Source of the DNA: Rhodoferax sp. U11-2br
GTDB taxonomy: Bacteria > Pseudomonadota > Gammaproteobacteria > Burkholderiales > Burkholderiaceae_C
DNA length: 64,000 nt
Assembly (NCBI RefSeq): GCF_018619435.1
Contig: NZ_JAHFZF010000006.1
Span: 1 to 64,000 of the forward strand
Direction of reading: 5' to 3'
In this document: one piece after another, positions 56,595 through 64,000 of the stretch
Layout: every line of letters begins with the position of its first letter
How positions within the stretch are numbered: the first letter of the stretch is position 1
Made by a program: the position numbers and the translations under genes
Notes under the pieces: generated by a model
Databases searched by the model: none
Told to the model about the DNA's origin: nothing
Seen by the model: only the letters and a program-made list of their open reading frames with translations

Positions 56595-57494
56595 ATGACA
56601 AGTTTGCCCGCGCTGCCCTGTTACCTCAACGGTGAATTCACCACCCTGCCCCACGCCAAGATCAGTGTGATGGACCGAGGCTTCATTTTTGGCGACGGTG
56701 TCTACGAGGTGGTTCCGGTCTACAGCGGTAACCTGTTCCGCTTTGAGCAACACATGGCGCGGCTGGAGCGCAGCCTCAAGGAGTTGCGCATCCCGAACCC
56801 GTCCACACGGGCACAGTGGGCCGAGATTGCCCATAAATTGATAGCTGACTACGCGCATTCCATCGGGGCTAGCACCGAAAAAGTCGATCAACTGATCTAC
56901 ATCCAGATCACCCGGGGCGTGGCCATGCGTGACCATGTGATGCCAAACAACATCACGCCCACGGTGTTTGTGATGACCAATGTGATGAAACCCGCCACAG
57001 AGGAGCAGCGCAGCCAGGGCGTGGCCTGTGTCACTGCCGACGACTTCCGCTGGGAAAAGGCCCACATCAAGGCCACCAGCCTGCTCGGTGCGGTGTTTGC
57101 GCGCCAGATCAGTTACGACGTGGGCGCGATTGAGACCGTGATGTTCCGCGACGGTTATCTGAGCGAAGCCGCCGCCTGCAACGTCTGGGTGGTGAAAAAC
57201 GGCCAGCTGCTGGGCACCCCCAAGGACAACCTGGTGCTCGAAGGCATCCGCTACGGGCTGATTGAAGAGCTCTGTGCACAGCAGGGTATCCCGTTTGAGC
57301 TGCGTCGCATCACCCGCGCCGAGGTGCTGGCTGCCGACGAAGTGTTGCTGTCGTCTGCCACCAAAGAGGTGCTGCCGGTGACCCTACTCGACGGTCAACC
57401 GGTGGGCAATGGCCAGCCCGGGCCGGTCTATGCACAGCTGTTTGCAGGCTACCAGCAGGCCAAGGCAGCCGCGCTGGCGACGTCTCTGGCATAA
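56595..57494 (+). CDS. Class IV aminotransferase (D-amino-acid transaminase / BCAT fold)
   Basis: 299 residues. Conserved blocks are VMDRGFIFGDGVYEVV (about 27-42), the PLP-Lys block RWEKAHIKATSLL (about 150-162) and the AACNVWVV and PKDNLVLEGIRYGLIEEL segments. It looks like D-amino-acid transaminase. Residues about 81-94 (LIADYAHSIGASTE) are longer than in relatives, and the DNA (56834-56878) resembles the dispersed repeat, so a copy may have been absorbed into the frame. Confidence 0.88.
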   Translation: MTSLPALPCYLNGEFTTLPHAKISVMDRGFIFGDGVYEVVPVYSGNLFRFEQHMARLERSLKELRIPNPSTRAQWAEIAHKLIADYAHSIGASTEKVDQLIYIQITRGVAMRDHVMPNNITPTVFVMTNVMKPATEEQRSQGVACVTADDFRWEKAHIKATSLLGAVFARQISYDVGAIETVMFRDGYLSEAAACNVWVVKNGQLLGTPKDNLVLEGIRYGLIEELCAQQGIPFELRRITRAEVLAADEVLLSSATKEVLPVTLLDGQPVGNGQPGPVYAQLFAGYQQAKAAALATSLA

Positions 57495-57627
57495 AAACTG
57501 CTTCAGTACAAGTTCTATAGCAGTGGACGCCGTTTCAACGGTTGTGCACAGCGTAAACTTGTTACGTCGTTGGGCCAGCGGAATTTTCGGCCTGACGCGG
57601 TTTTCTAATCTTTAGGAGCTCACACGC

Positions 57628-58581
57628 ATGAAACTGAAATTCCTTGCCGCCGCCGTCCTGGCTTCTGCCGCCCTGGTTGGCACCGCCAGCGCTCAGCAGT
57701 TCTTCCGCATTGGTACCGGCGGCACCGCTGGCACCTATTACCCGGTGGGTGGCATGATTGCCAACGCCGTGTCCCAACCTGGCAAGATCATTGCCACCGC
57801 CCAAGCCAGCAACGGCTCGCTGGGCAATGTCAACGGCATTGCTGGCGGCGCGATGGAAGCCGGTTTCAGCCAGTCCGATGTGGCCACCTGGGCACAGACC
57901 GGCACCGGTATTTTTGAAGGCAAACCCAAGGTCGCGGGCCTGCGCATGATTGCCAACCTGTACCCCGAGAGCATCCATGTGGTGGTCAAGAAGGGCTCTG
58001 GCTTCAAGAGCATTGCCGACCTCAAGGGCAAACGTGTGGCGCTGGACGAACCCGGCTCCGGCACCCTGATCAACGCCCGCCTGGTGCTGGCCGCCTATGG
58101 CATCAAAGAGGCCGACATCAAACCCGAATACATCAAGCCCAACCAGGCTGGTGACAAGATGAAAGACGGCGCACTGGATGCCTTCTTCTTCACCGGTGGT
58201 GCACCAGCGGGCGCGATTGCCGAGCTGGCTTCGGCAGGCTCCGGCATTGAGCTGCTGCCAATCGACGGCCCACAGGCTGACGGCTTGCGCAAATCGAGCA
58301 GCTTCTTTGCGGTGGACTCGATCCCGGCCGAGACTTACAAGGGTGTGGCTGCCATCAAGACCCTGGCCGTGGGCGCACAGCTGGTGACCAGTGACAAGGT
58401 CGACACCGAAACCGTCTACCAGATCACCAAAGCACTCTACAGCGATGCCGCCCAGAAAACGCTGGCCGCCGGTCACGCCAAAGGCAAGTACATCACCCTG
58501 CAAAATGCGGTGCAAGGTGTGGGCATTCCTTACCACCCAGGTGCCGAGAAGTTCTACAAAGAAGCCGGTGTGCTGAAGTAA
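57628..58581 (+). CDS. TAXI-family TRAP transporter substrate-binding protein
   Basis: 317 residues. Signal peptide (MKLKFLAAAVLASAALVGTAS, cleaved after ASA), then the TAXI pattern QFFRIGTGGTAGTYYPVGGMIANAV. It captures a carboxylate, probably glutamate- or oxoglutarate-like in known relatives, in the periplasm. The membrane subunit follows 76 bp downstream. Confidence 0.93.
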   Translation: MKLKFLAAAVLASAALVGTASAQQFFRIGTGGTAGTYYPVGGMIANAVSQPGKIIATAQASNGSLGNVNGIAGGAMEAGFSQSDVATWAQTGTGIFEGKPKVAGLRMIANLYPESIHVVVKKGSGFKSIADLKGKRVALDEPGSGTLINARLVLAAYGIKEADIKPEYIKPNQAGDKMKDGALDAFFFTGGAPAGAIAELASAGSGIELLPIDGPQADGLRKSSSFFAVDSIPAETYKGVAAIKTLAVGAQLVTSDKVDTETVYQITKALYSDAAQKTLAAGHAKGKYITLQNAVQGVGIPYHPGAEKFYKEAGVLK

Positions 58582-58657
58582 GCGCCCACCTTGTTGTGAT
58601 TCCCGACGGGCGGAACACTTCCGCCCGTTGTCGTTTATAGCCAACCAGAAACTTCCC

Positions 58658-60859
58658 ATGAGTGCCATACCCACCGTCCTGCCCGATGACAAACAGCTTC
58701 TGGCGCTGGAGGAAAAGTTCGACCCCGAGATGCGCTTTCGCCCCTCGGTGCCCCCCGCCACCCAGCTCATCAAGTGGCTGCTGATTCTTCTGAGCTGCTT
58801 TCACTACTACACCGCCGGTTTTGGCCTGCTGCGCGAAACCACCCACCGCGGCGTTCACCTGGCCTTTGTGCTGGCACTGATCTTTTTGGTGTTTGCCGGC
58901 AGCAAAAGCGCGGGTGAACGCAAGGTGCACAACAGCCTGGGCACACCCGGCGGCATCCCGCTGTACGACTGGCTGCTGGCCATCGGGGTGGCGCTTGCGG
59001 TGCTCTACATCCCCTATACCTTTGAAGACCTGGCGTTTCGGGTCGGCAACCCGGACAACTACGACGTGGTGTTTGGCACCATTTTGTTTGTGGCACTGCT
59101 CGAAGCCACACGGCGCAGCATGGGCTGGCCGCTGCCGCTGATTGCGCTGGGCTTCACCTTCTATTCCTTGTTTGGCCAGCATTTCCCAGGCTTGCTGCAG
59201 CATGCGGGCTCGAACTGGAGCCAGTTCATCAACCACCAGTACCTGACCAGCCAAGGCATCTATGGTGTGGCGGTGGGCGTGGTGGCCACCTACGTGTTCC
59301 ACTTTGTGCTGTTTGGCGTGATGGCCACCCGCATCGGGCTGGGCCAGCTGTTTCTGGACATTGCGTCGAGCATTGCCGGGCGTTATGCCGGTGGCCCGGC
59401 CAAGGTCAGTGTGTTTGGCTCGGCCATGTTTGGCATGTTGTCGGGCTCCTCGGTGGCCAACGCGGTCACGGTCGGGTCCTTGACCATTCCGGCAATGATC
59501 CGGGTGGGCTACAAGCGCGAATTCGCCGGTGCCGTCGAGGCCGCCGCCTCCACCGGTGGCCAGATCACACCACCGGTGCTCGGTGCTGCCGCGTTTTTGA
59601 TGATCGAATTTTTGGGCCTGCCGTATCAGACCATCATCACCGCCGCCATCATTCCGGCGTTTATGCACTTTTTTGGTGTGTTCATGCAGGTGCACTTTGA
59701 GGCCAAACGCTATGGCCTGCGTGGTCTGACCGAGGAAGAAATGCCCAAACTGCGCCAGAGCCTGAAGATGCGCTGGCCTACCCTGATCCCGCTGGTGTTG
59801 CTGATCAGCATTTTGGTGAGCGGGCGCACACCGTACCTGGCAGCGTTTGTGGGCATCACCTCCTGCGCCATTGTGGGCCTGACCACCTCGGTGCAAGGCA
59901 ACACGGGTAAAAACTGGGGCTTGATGGTGCTCTTGCATCTGGCGCTGACGGCGATTGCTTTCACCCATCTGGACGAGATGGTCAAGCTGGGCATTTTTGC
60001 GGTGAGTGTGGTGGTGACCGTGGGCCTGATGCGCGGCCTCAAGATCCGTGGCCGCATCGCCCCGGGTGTGCTGGTGGAAGCTTTTGAGACTGGCGCCAAA
60101 TACGCGCTGGCGGTGGGTGCCGCAGCCGCTACCGTGGGCATCGTCATCGGTGTGGTCACCCTCACCGGTGTGGGCTTCAAGATCAGCTTCATCATCACCG
60201 GTGCAGCACAAGCCATTGCCGGTGGTCTGAGCAACATCATCCCGGGCTACCTGATGTCCTTGCCATCGCTGTCGCTGCTGGCCGCATTGGTCATGACAGC
60301 GGCGGTCTGTATCCTGATGGGCGCTGGCATCCCGACCACCGCCAACTACATCATCATGGTGACGGTGGCCGCACCCACACTGGTGCAACTCGGTGTGGAG
60401 CCGCTGGTGGCGCACTTCTTTGTGTTTTATTACGGTGTGTTAGCCGACATCACACCACCGGTGGCGCTGGCGGCGTATGCGGCGGCGGGTATGGCGGGCA
60501 GCGACCCGTTCAAGACCGGCAACACCGCGTTCCGCCTGGGCATTGCCAAGGCACTGGTGCCGTTTGTGTTTGTGTTCTCGCCCTCGCTGATTCTGGTGGC
60601 CAAAGGCTTCACCTGGGCCGACTTTGCGATCACCTTCACCGGCTGTGTGCTGGGCATCACCTTCCTGGCCATGGCGTTCTCCAAATACTGCTTGGTGGAA
60701 ATGAAACGCTGGGAACAGGCGCTGTGTATCGCCGCCGCCTTGCTGATGGTGGCGCCGAGCCTGAGCGCCACCTTGATTGGTGTGGCCATGGTGGTGCCGG
60801 TGCTGCTGCGTCAGCTCAAAAGCTGGCGTGCCGTGCAGACCACCGGGCTGGCCACCTAG
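58658..60859 (+). CDS. TRAP transporter fused permease subunit
   Basis: 733 residues from the ATG at 58658. Roughly 16-18 hydrophobic helices: an N-terminal DctQ-like part joined to a DctM-like part with the conserved SGSSVANAVTVGSLTIPAMIRVGY and GAGIPTTANYIIMVTVAAP blocks. Sodium-driven uptake with the TAXI protein is expected. Both genes form one operon. Confidence 0.93.
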   Translation: MSAIPTVLPDDKQLLALEEKFDPEMRFRPSVPPATQLIKWLLILLSCFHYYTAGFGLLRETTHRGVHLAFVLALIFLVFAGSKSAGERKVHNSLGTPGGIPLYDWLLAIGVALAVLYIPYTFEDLAFRVGNPDNYDVVFGTILFVALLEATRRSMGWPLPLIALGFTFYSLFGQHFPGLLQHAGSNWSQFINHQYLTSQGIYGVAVGVVATYVFHFVLFGVMATRIGLGQLFLDIASSIAGRYAGGPAKVSVFGSAMFGMLSGSSVANAVTVGSLTIPAMIRVGYKREFAGAVEAAASTGGQITPPVLGAAAFLMIEFLGLPYQTIITAAIIPAFMHFFGVFMQVHFEAKRYGLRGLTEEEMPKLRQSLKMRWPTLIPLVLLISILVSGRTPYLAAFVGITSCAIVGLTTSVQGNTGKNWGLMVLLHLALTAIAFTHLDEMVKLGIFAVSVVVTVGLMRGLKIRGRIAPGVLVEAFETGAKYALAVGAAAATVGIVIGVVTLTGVGFKISFIITGAAQAIAGGLSNIIPGYLMSLPSLSLLAALVMTAAVCILMGAGIPTTANYIIMVTVAAPTLVQLGVEPLVAHFFVFYYGVLADITPPVALAAYAAAGMAGSDPFKTGNTAFRLGIAKALVPFVFVFSPSLILVAKGFTWADFAITFTGCVLGITFLAMAFSKYCLVEMKRWEQALCIAAALLMVAPSLSATLIGVAMVVPVLLRQLKSWRAVQTTGLAT

Positions 60860-60921
60860 CCCCAACGCCATAGGCCGCCGCAGCCCGGACCAAGGGCGAC
60901 TGCGACCTGACGGTGTCTGAC

Positions 60922-60977
60922 GAGCCGTTCGCCCTGAGCCGGTCCCCATTCAAGGACCGACTCGGGACGAGCGGCTC
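60922..60977. repeat. 24-bp inverted repeat after the TRAP permease
   Basis: Arms 60922-60945 and 60954-60977 pair at 20 of 24 positions, and the four mismatches are all transitions, that is G:U pairs in RNA. GAGCCG-CGCCCTGAG resembles known REP elements. It may end the TRAP transcript, although no T-run follows. Confidence 0.65.
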
Positions 60978-61015
60978 TCGTCCTTGTAGGGCCAGAGAAA
61001 CAACACACCTGGCCT

Positions 61016-61043
61016 CTTGAATTCCCGGGATTGACCCCCAGTT
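61016..61043 (+). promoter_or_regulatory. Candidate heat-shock (sigma32) promoter of htpG
   Basis: CTTGAA at 61016-61021 and CCCCAGTT at 61036-61043, 14 bp apart, match the sigma32 consensus CTTGAAA-N11-16-CCCCATNT. Transcription would start near 61050. Confidence 0.7.
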
Positions 61044-61059
61044 ACCGGTTCGCTTGCGT

Positions 61060-61089
61060 ACCAGCCGCCCTCGGCTCGCTGGTTTTTTT
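61060..61089 (+). terminator. Hairpin plus T-run in the expected htpG leader
   Basis: ACCAGC (61060-61065) pairs with GCTGGT (61078-61083), with a further AGCCG/CGGCT option, followed by T to 61089. It has the look of an intrinsic terminator but lies downstream of the sigma32 promoter and 25 bp before htpG. Confidence 0.55.
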
Positions 61090-61114
61090 AATGCTTTGAG
61101 AACACCGACAACCC

Positions 61115-63097
61115 ATGAGCAAACAAACCCTTTCCTTCCAGGCCGAAGTCGCCCAGCTGCTGCACCTGGTGACCCACTCGTTGTACTCCAACAAGGAAAT
61201 TTTCCTGCGCGAGCTGATCTCCAACGCCTCCGACGCCTGTGACAAGCTGCGTTTTGAAGCCATCAACGACAGCGGCCTGTACGAAAACGCGCCCAATCTC
61301 GAAGTGCGTGTGTCCTTTGACAAGGACACCAAGACGCTGACCATCACCGACAACGGCATCGGCATGAGCGCCCAGGAAGCCATCGACCACCTGGGCACCA
61401 TCGCCAAGAGCGGCACCAAAGACTTTGTCTCCAAACTCTCGGGCGACCAGAAGACCGACTCGCAGCTCATCGGCCAGTTTGGCGTGGGCTTCTACTCCGG
61501 CTTCATCGTGGCCAACAAGATCACGGTGGAATCGCGCCGCGCTGGCATGAAAGAAACAGAAGGCGTGCGCTGGATCAGCGGTGGCGCCGGTAACTTTGAG
61601 GTCGAGACCATCACCCGGCCCGCACGCGGCACCAGCGTGATCCTGCACCTCAATGACGAGGCCCTGGAATACGCCAGCGCCTGGAAGCTCAAGAGTGTCA
61701 TCAACAAATACTCCGACCACATCAGCCTGCCGATCCTGATGGAAAAGGAAGAGTGGAAAGACGGCGAGCTGATCAACCCGTCGGACGAAAACGGCGGTCG
61801 CCAACCCGGCGGCATGGTCAAGACCGGTGAGTGGGAAACCGTCAACAAGGCCAACGCCATCTGGGCGCGTGCCAAGAAAGACATCTCGGCCGACGAGTAC
61901 AACGAGTTCTACAAACAGATCAGCCACGACCAGGAAGCCCCGCTGGCTTACACCCACAACCGCGTGGAAGGCAGCACCGAATACACCCAGCTGCTCTACA
62001 TCCCGGGCAAGGCACCGTTTGACCTGTACAACCGCGACAAGTCGGCTGGCGTCAAGCTGTATGTGAAGCGCGTGTTCATCATGGATGACGCCGAAGCACT
62101 GCTGCCGACCTACCTGCGTTTTGTCAAGGGTGTGGTCGACTCCTCTGACCTGCCACTGAATGTCAGCCGCGAGCTGCTGCAGGAAAGCCGCGACGTCAAA
62201 GCCATCCGCGAAGGCTGTACCAAACGTGTGCTCGGCATGCTTGAAGACCTAGCGAAACACGACAAGTTGCCCGAGGCTTCTGCGGATGGCGTGACCGATG
62301 TGTTAAGCGCCGAAGACAAGGCTGAAGCCGAGAAAAACGCTGGCAAATACACCAAGTTCTACAAGGAATTTGGCGCGGTGCTGAAAGAAGGCCTGGGCGA
62401 GGACTACAGCAACAAGGACCGCATTGCCAAATTGCTGCGTTTTGCCAGCACCACGTCTGATACGGTGGCGGTCAGTTTTGCCGACTACAAGGCGCGTATG
62501 AAAGAGGGCCAGGAAGCCATCTACTACATCACCGCCGACACCCTGGCCGCAGCCAAGAACAGCCCGCAACTCGAAGTGTTCAAGAAAAAAGGCATTGAGG
62601 TGCTGTTGATGACCGACCGCGTCGACGAATGGGCACTCAACTACGTCCAGGAATTTGACGGCACCCCGCTGCAAAGCGTGGCCAAGGGCGCGGTTGATCT
62701 GGGCAAGCTGCAGGACGAAACTGAGAAAAAGGCCGCCGAGGAAGCCGCCGAAGCCTTCAAGCCACTGCTGGCCAAGCTCAAAGAAGCGCTCAAAGACAAG
62801 GCCGAAGACGTGCGCGTGACCACCCGCCTGGTCGACAGCCCGGCCTGCCTGGTGGTGCAAGACCACGGCATGAGCACCCAACTGGCACGCATGCTCAAAC
62901 AAGCTGGCCAAACCGCTCCCGAGGTCAAGCCGGTGCTGGAAGTGAATGCCGAACACCCGCTGGTGAAAAAGCTCGACGGCTCAGTGCATTTCAACGACCT
63001 GGCCCACATCTTGTTCGACCAGGCCCTGCTGGCCGAAGGCGGCCTACCGGAAGACCCGGCTGCTTACGTCAAACGCGTGAATGCCTTGCTGGTGTAA
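61115..63097 (+). CDS. htpG: Hsp90-family chaperone
   Basis: 660 residues. N-terminal GHKL ATPase blocks: [24 protein letters not shown] (about 25-48), DNGIGM (about 80) and [11 protein letters not shown] (about 118). The middle and C-terminal dimerisation domains follow. A sigma32-type promoter lies upstream, as expected for a heat-shock gene. Ribosome binding site is weak. Confidence 0.97.
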   Translation: MSKQTLSFQAEVAQLLHLVTHSLYSNKEIFLRELISNASDACDKLRFEAINDSGLYENAPNLEVRVSFDKDTKTLTITDNGIGMSAQEAIDHLGTIAKSGTKDFVSKLSGDQKTDSQLIGQFGVGFYSGFIVANKITVESRRAGMKETEGVRWISGGAGNFEVETITRPARGTSVILHLNDEALEYASAWKLKSVINKYSDHISLPILMEKEEWKDGELINPSDENGGRQPGGMVKTGEWETVNKANAIWARAKKDISADEYNEFYKQISHDQEAPLAYTHNRVEGSTEYTQLLYIPGKAPFDLYNRDKSAGVKLYVKRVFIMDDAEALLPTYLRFVKGVVDSSDLPLNVSRELLQESRDVKAIREGCTKRVLGMLEDLAKHDKLPEASADGVTDVLSAEDKAEAEKNAGKYTKFYKEFGAVLKEGLGEDYSNKDRIAKLLRFASTTSDTVAVSFADYKARMKEGQEAIYYITADTLAAAKNSPQLEVFKKKGIEVLLMTDRVDEWALNYVQEFDGTPLQSVAKGAVDLGKLQDETEKKAAEEAAEAFKPLLAKLKEALKDKAEDVRVTTRLVDSPACLVVQDHGMSTQLARMLKQAGQTAPEVKPVLEVNAEHPLVKKLDGSVHFNDLAHILFDQALLAEGGLPEDPAAYVKRVNALLV

Positions 63098-63100
63098 GTT

Positions 63101-63155
63101 CTAGAGGAAATTGGCCTCTGACCCTTATTCAAAAAGGGCCAGAAGCTATTTAATA
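63101..63155. repeat. Dispersed palindromic repeat, copy in inverse orientation
   Basis: CTAGAGGAAATTGGCCTCTGACCCTT ... AAGGGCCAGAAGCTATTTAA, the reverse complement of copies 1-3. It begins 4 bp after the htpG stop and overlaps the start of the terminator. Confidence 0.7.
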
Positions 63156-63163
63156 TGAAGCAG

Positions 63164-63199
63164 AAAGCCCCGCAGTCGCGCAGACTGGCGGGGCTTTTT
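63164..63199 (+). terminator. Intrinsic terminator after htpG
   Basis: AAAGCCCCGC (63164-63173) pairs with GCGGGGCTTT (63188-63197) with a T-run to 63199. Convergent with the cyd operon; the A-run on the left arm lets it work in both directions. Confidence 0.85.
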
Positions 63200-63250
63200 A
63201 CTGGGCTGACAGTCGGTGTTCAACCGCCACCTTAGGTGGCGGCCTGCCGC

Positions 63251-63355
63251 TTACTCATCTTGCGGGTCCACCCCCTGAGCCTCAAACCACAGGGCGTTGA
63301 CCACCGCCAGCAGCACCGCCATCGCGATACCCAGAGTCCATGTGAAGTACCACAT
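63251..63355 (-). CDS. cydX: Cytochrome bd oxidase small subunit CydX
   Basis: 34 residues, one membrane helix. MWYFTWTLGIAMAVLLAVVN, then ALWFEAQGVDPQDE fit CydX, which stabilises the heme centres of cytochrome bd. It lies 24 bp downstream of the cydB stop, as is usual. It is too short for most gene finders. Confidence 0.92.
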   Translation of the reverse strand: MWYFTWTLGIAMAVLLAVVNALWFEAQGVDPQDE

Positions 63356-63379
63356 CTTGTTTTCCTTTACGTTGTTGGT

Positions 63380-64000
63380 TCAGTAGAGCGATTTGCCGCT
63401 GGCTTGGATCTGTGCCACGGTGATCTTGCCGCGCATGAGACGGTACGCCCAGCTGGTGTAGACCAGGATGATGGGTGTCATGACCAATGCCACCCAGAAC
63501 ATGATGTTGAGTGTGCGCTGGCTGGAGACACAGTCCCACACCGTCAGGCTGTGACCCGGGTGGGTGCTGGAGGGCAGCACAAACGGGAAGATCGCCGCAC
63601 CGGCCGTCAAGATGACACCGGCACAAGCCAGGCCACTGGCGATGAACGCCAGACCCGGTTTGCGCACAAACGCCGCCAGCAACCCCAGCACAATCCCGAC
63701 ATAGGCCAGCACCGTCAGGGCCCAGGTCAGGGGGTAGGCCGCGTAGTTGCCCATCCAGGCGCCTATCTGCAACACCACCGTTTTGCCGACAGGCGACACA
63801 GCCTCACCCGGCACCACGGTCGAGGTGATCTGGTAACCCAGCATGTTGGCCACCAGTACCCCACCCAGCGAAAACATCAGCAGCAACACCACACCAGCAC
63901 CCAGCGCGGCCTGGCGCGAACGCTCGGCCAGCACACCCTCGGTGCGCAATTGCAGGTAGTTCGCGCCATGGAACAGCAGCAGGGTCAGGCTGGCCACCCC
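63380..64000 (-). CDS. cydB: Cytochrome bd ubiquinol oxidase subunit II (3' part)
   Basis: Only the C-terminal 206 residues are in the window; the gene continues past 64000. Multiple membrane helices (GVVLLLMFSLGGVLVANMLGY, WALTVLAYVGIVLGLLAAF) and the final LPSSTHPGHSLTVWDCVSSQRTLNIMFWVALVMTPIILVYTSWAYRVMRG-like block are typical of CydB. It is the oxidase partner of CydA and reduces oxygen at low tension. Confidence 0.95.
   Translation of the reverse strand, partial: GVASLTLLLFHGANYLQLRTEGVLAERSRQAALGAGVVLLLMFSLGGVLVANMLGYQITSTVVPGEAVSPVGKTVVLQIGAWMGNYAAYPLTWALTVLAYVGIVLGLLAAFVRKPGLAFIASGLACAGVILTAGAAIFPFVLPSSTHPGHSLTVWDCVSSQRTLNIMFWVALVMTPIILVYTSWAYRLMRGKITVAQIQASGKSLY

Noticed and set aside
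58493-60415. 640-codon open frame on the minus strand opposite the TRAP permease
   Set aside because: His/Gln/Arg-rich translation typical of antisense frames in GC-rich genes; the plus strand encodes a well-conserved permease.

Overview
The window looks like the chromosome of a betaproteobacterium, most likely family Comamonadaceae (Rhodoferax/Polaromonas/Acidovorax-like). The grounds are gene content (atpIBEFHAGDC next to ybeD-lipB-lipA, TAXI-type TRAP transporter, NapC/NirT cytochrome, cydBX), GC-rich codon use outside the island, and a dispersed ~50-bp palindromic repeat of a kind I associate with that family. I cannot name the species from this alone.

Layout. 1-605: end of one TPM-domain gene and a second, overlapping one. 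619-7860: the complete F1Fo ATP synthase operon on the minus strand, closed by a shared terminator. 7892-10006: ybeD, lipB and lipA (lipoate attachment and sulfur insertion) on the plus strand. 10028-44941: a ~34.9-kb Tn7-like transposon inserted 21 bp after the lipA stop. 44942-64000: ordinary chromosome again: a SNF2 helicase, a hypothetical gene, an orphan amino-acid binding protein, two multiheme/heme cytochromes, a SoxR-type regulator with its operator, an AraC regulator and divergent EamA exporter, a class IV aminotransferase, a TAXI-TRAP transporter, htpG with a heat-shock type promoter, and the end of the cytochrome bd operon (cydB, cydX).

The transposon has its core genes at the right end (tnsA, tnsB, tnsC, tniQ, overlapping start/stop codons, minus strand), iterated 17-bp TnsB-type sites at both ends, and a candidate AATGA target duplication. 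A large unrecognised gene begins directly behind the left-end repeats. The cargo reads as a stack of defence and nucleic-acid repair modules: (i) a small operon with a DEDD exonuclease and a truncated HAD repair-type protein, next to tRNA 2'-phosphotransferase (KptA) and a metallophosphoesterase; (ii) a restriction-modification cassette (ribbon-helix-helix regulator with a palindromic operator, m5C methyltransferase, large N6-adenine methylase/nuclease); (iii) a frameshifted remnant of a second tniQ; (iv) a Wadjet/Mks-type SMC operon whose kleisin, MukE-like and SMC subunits resemble MukF, MukE and MukB, ending in a Toprim nuclease and preceded by a coupled HTH gene; (v) an HEXXH-motif putative metallopeptidase convergent with an HNH-nuclease gene, which I cannot place in a named system; (vi) the pPIWI-RE three-gene island (REase, DinG-type helicase, PIWI protein) with an upstream RecB/RNase H-like nuclease and two palindromic control regions.

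The dispersed chromosomal repeat occurs five or six times in the right flank but I saw none inside the transposon, which fits recent acquisition. The most likely undescribed material is the left-end gene, the HEXXH/HNH pair, the 12-13.4 kb operon, and the MukFEB-like Wadjet variant with its fifth gene.
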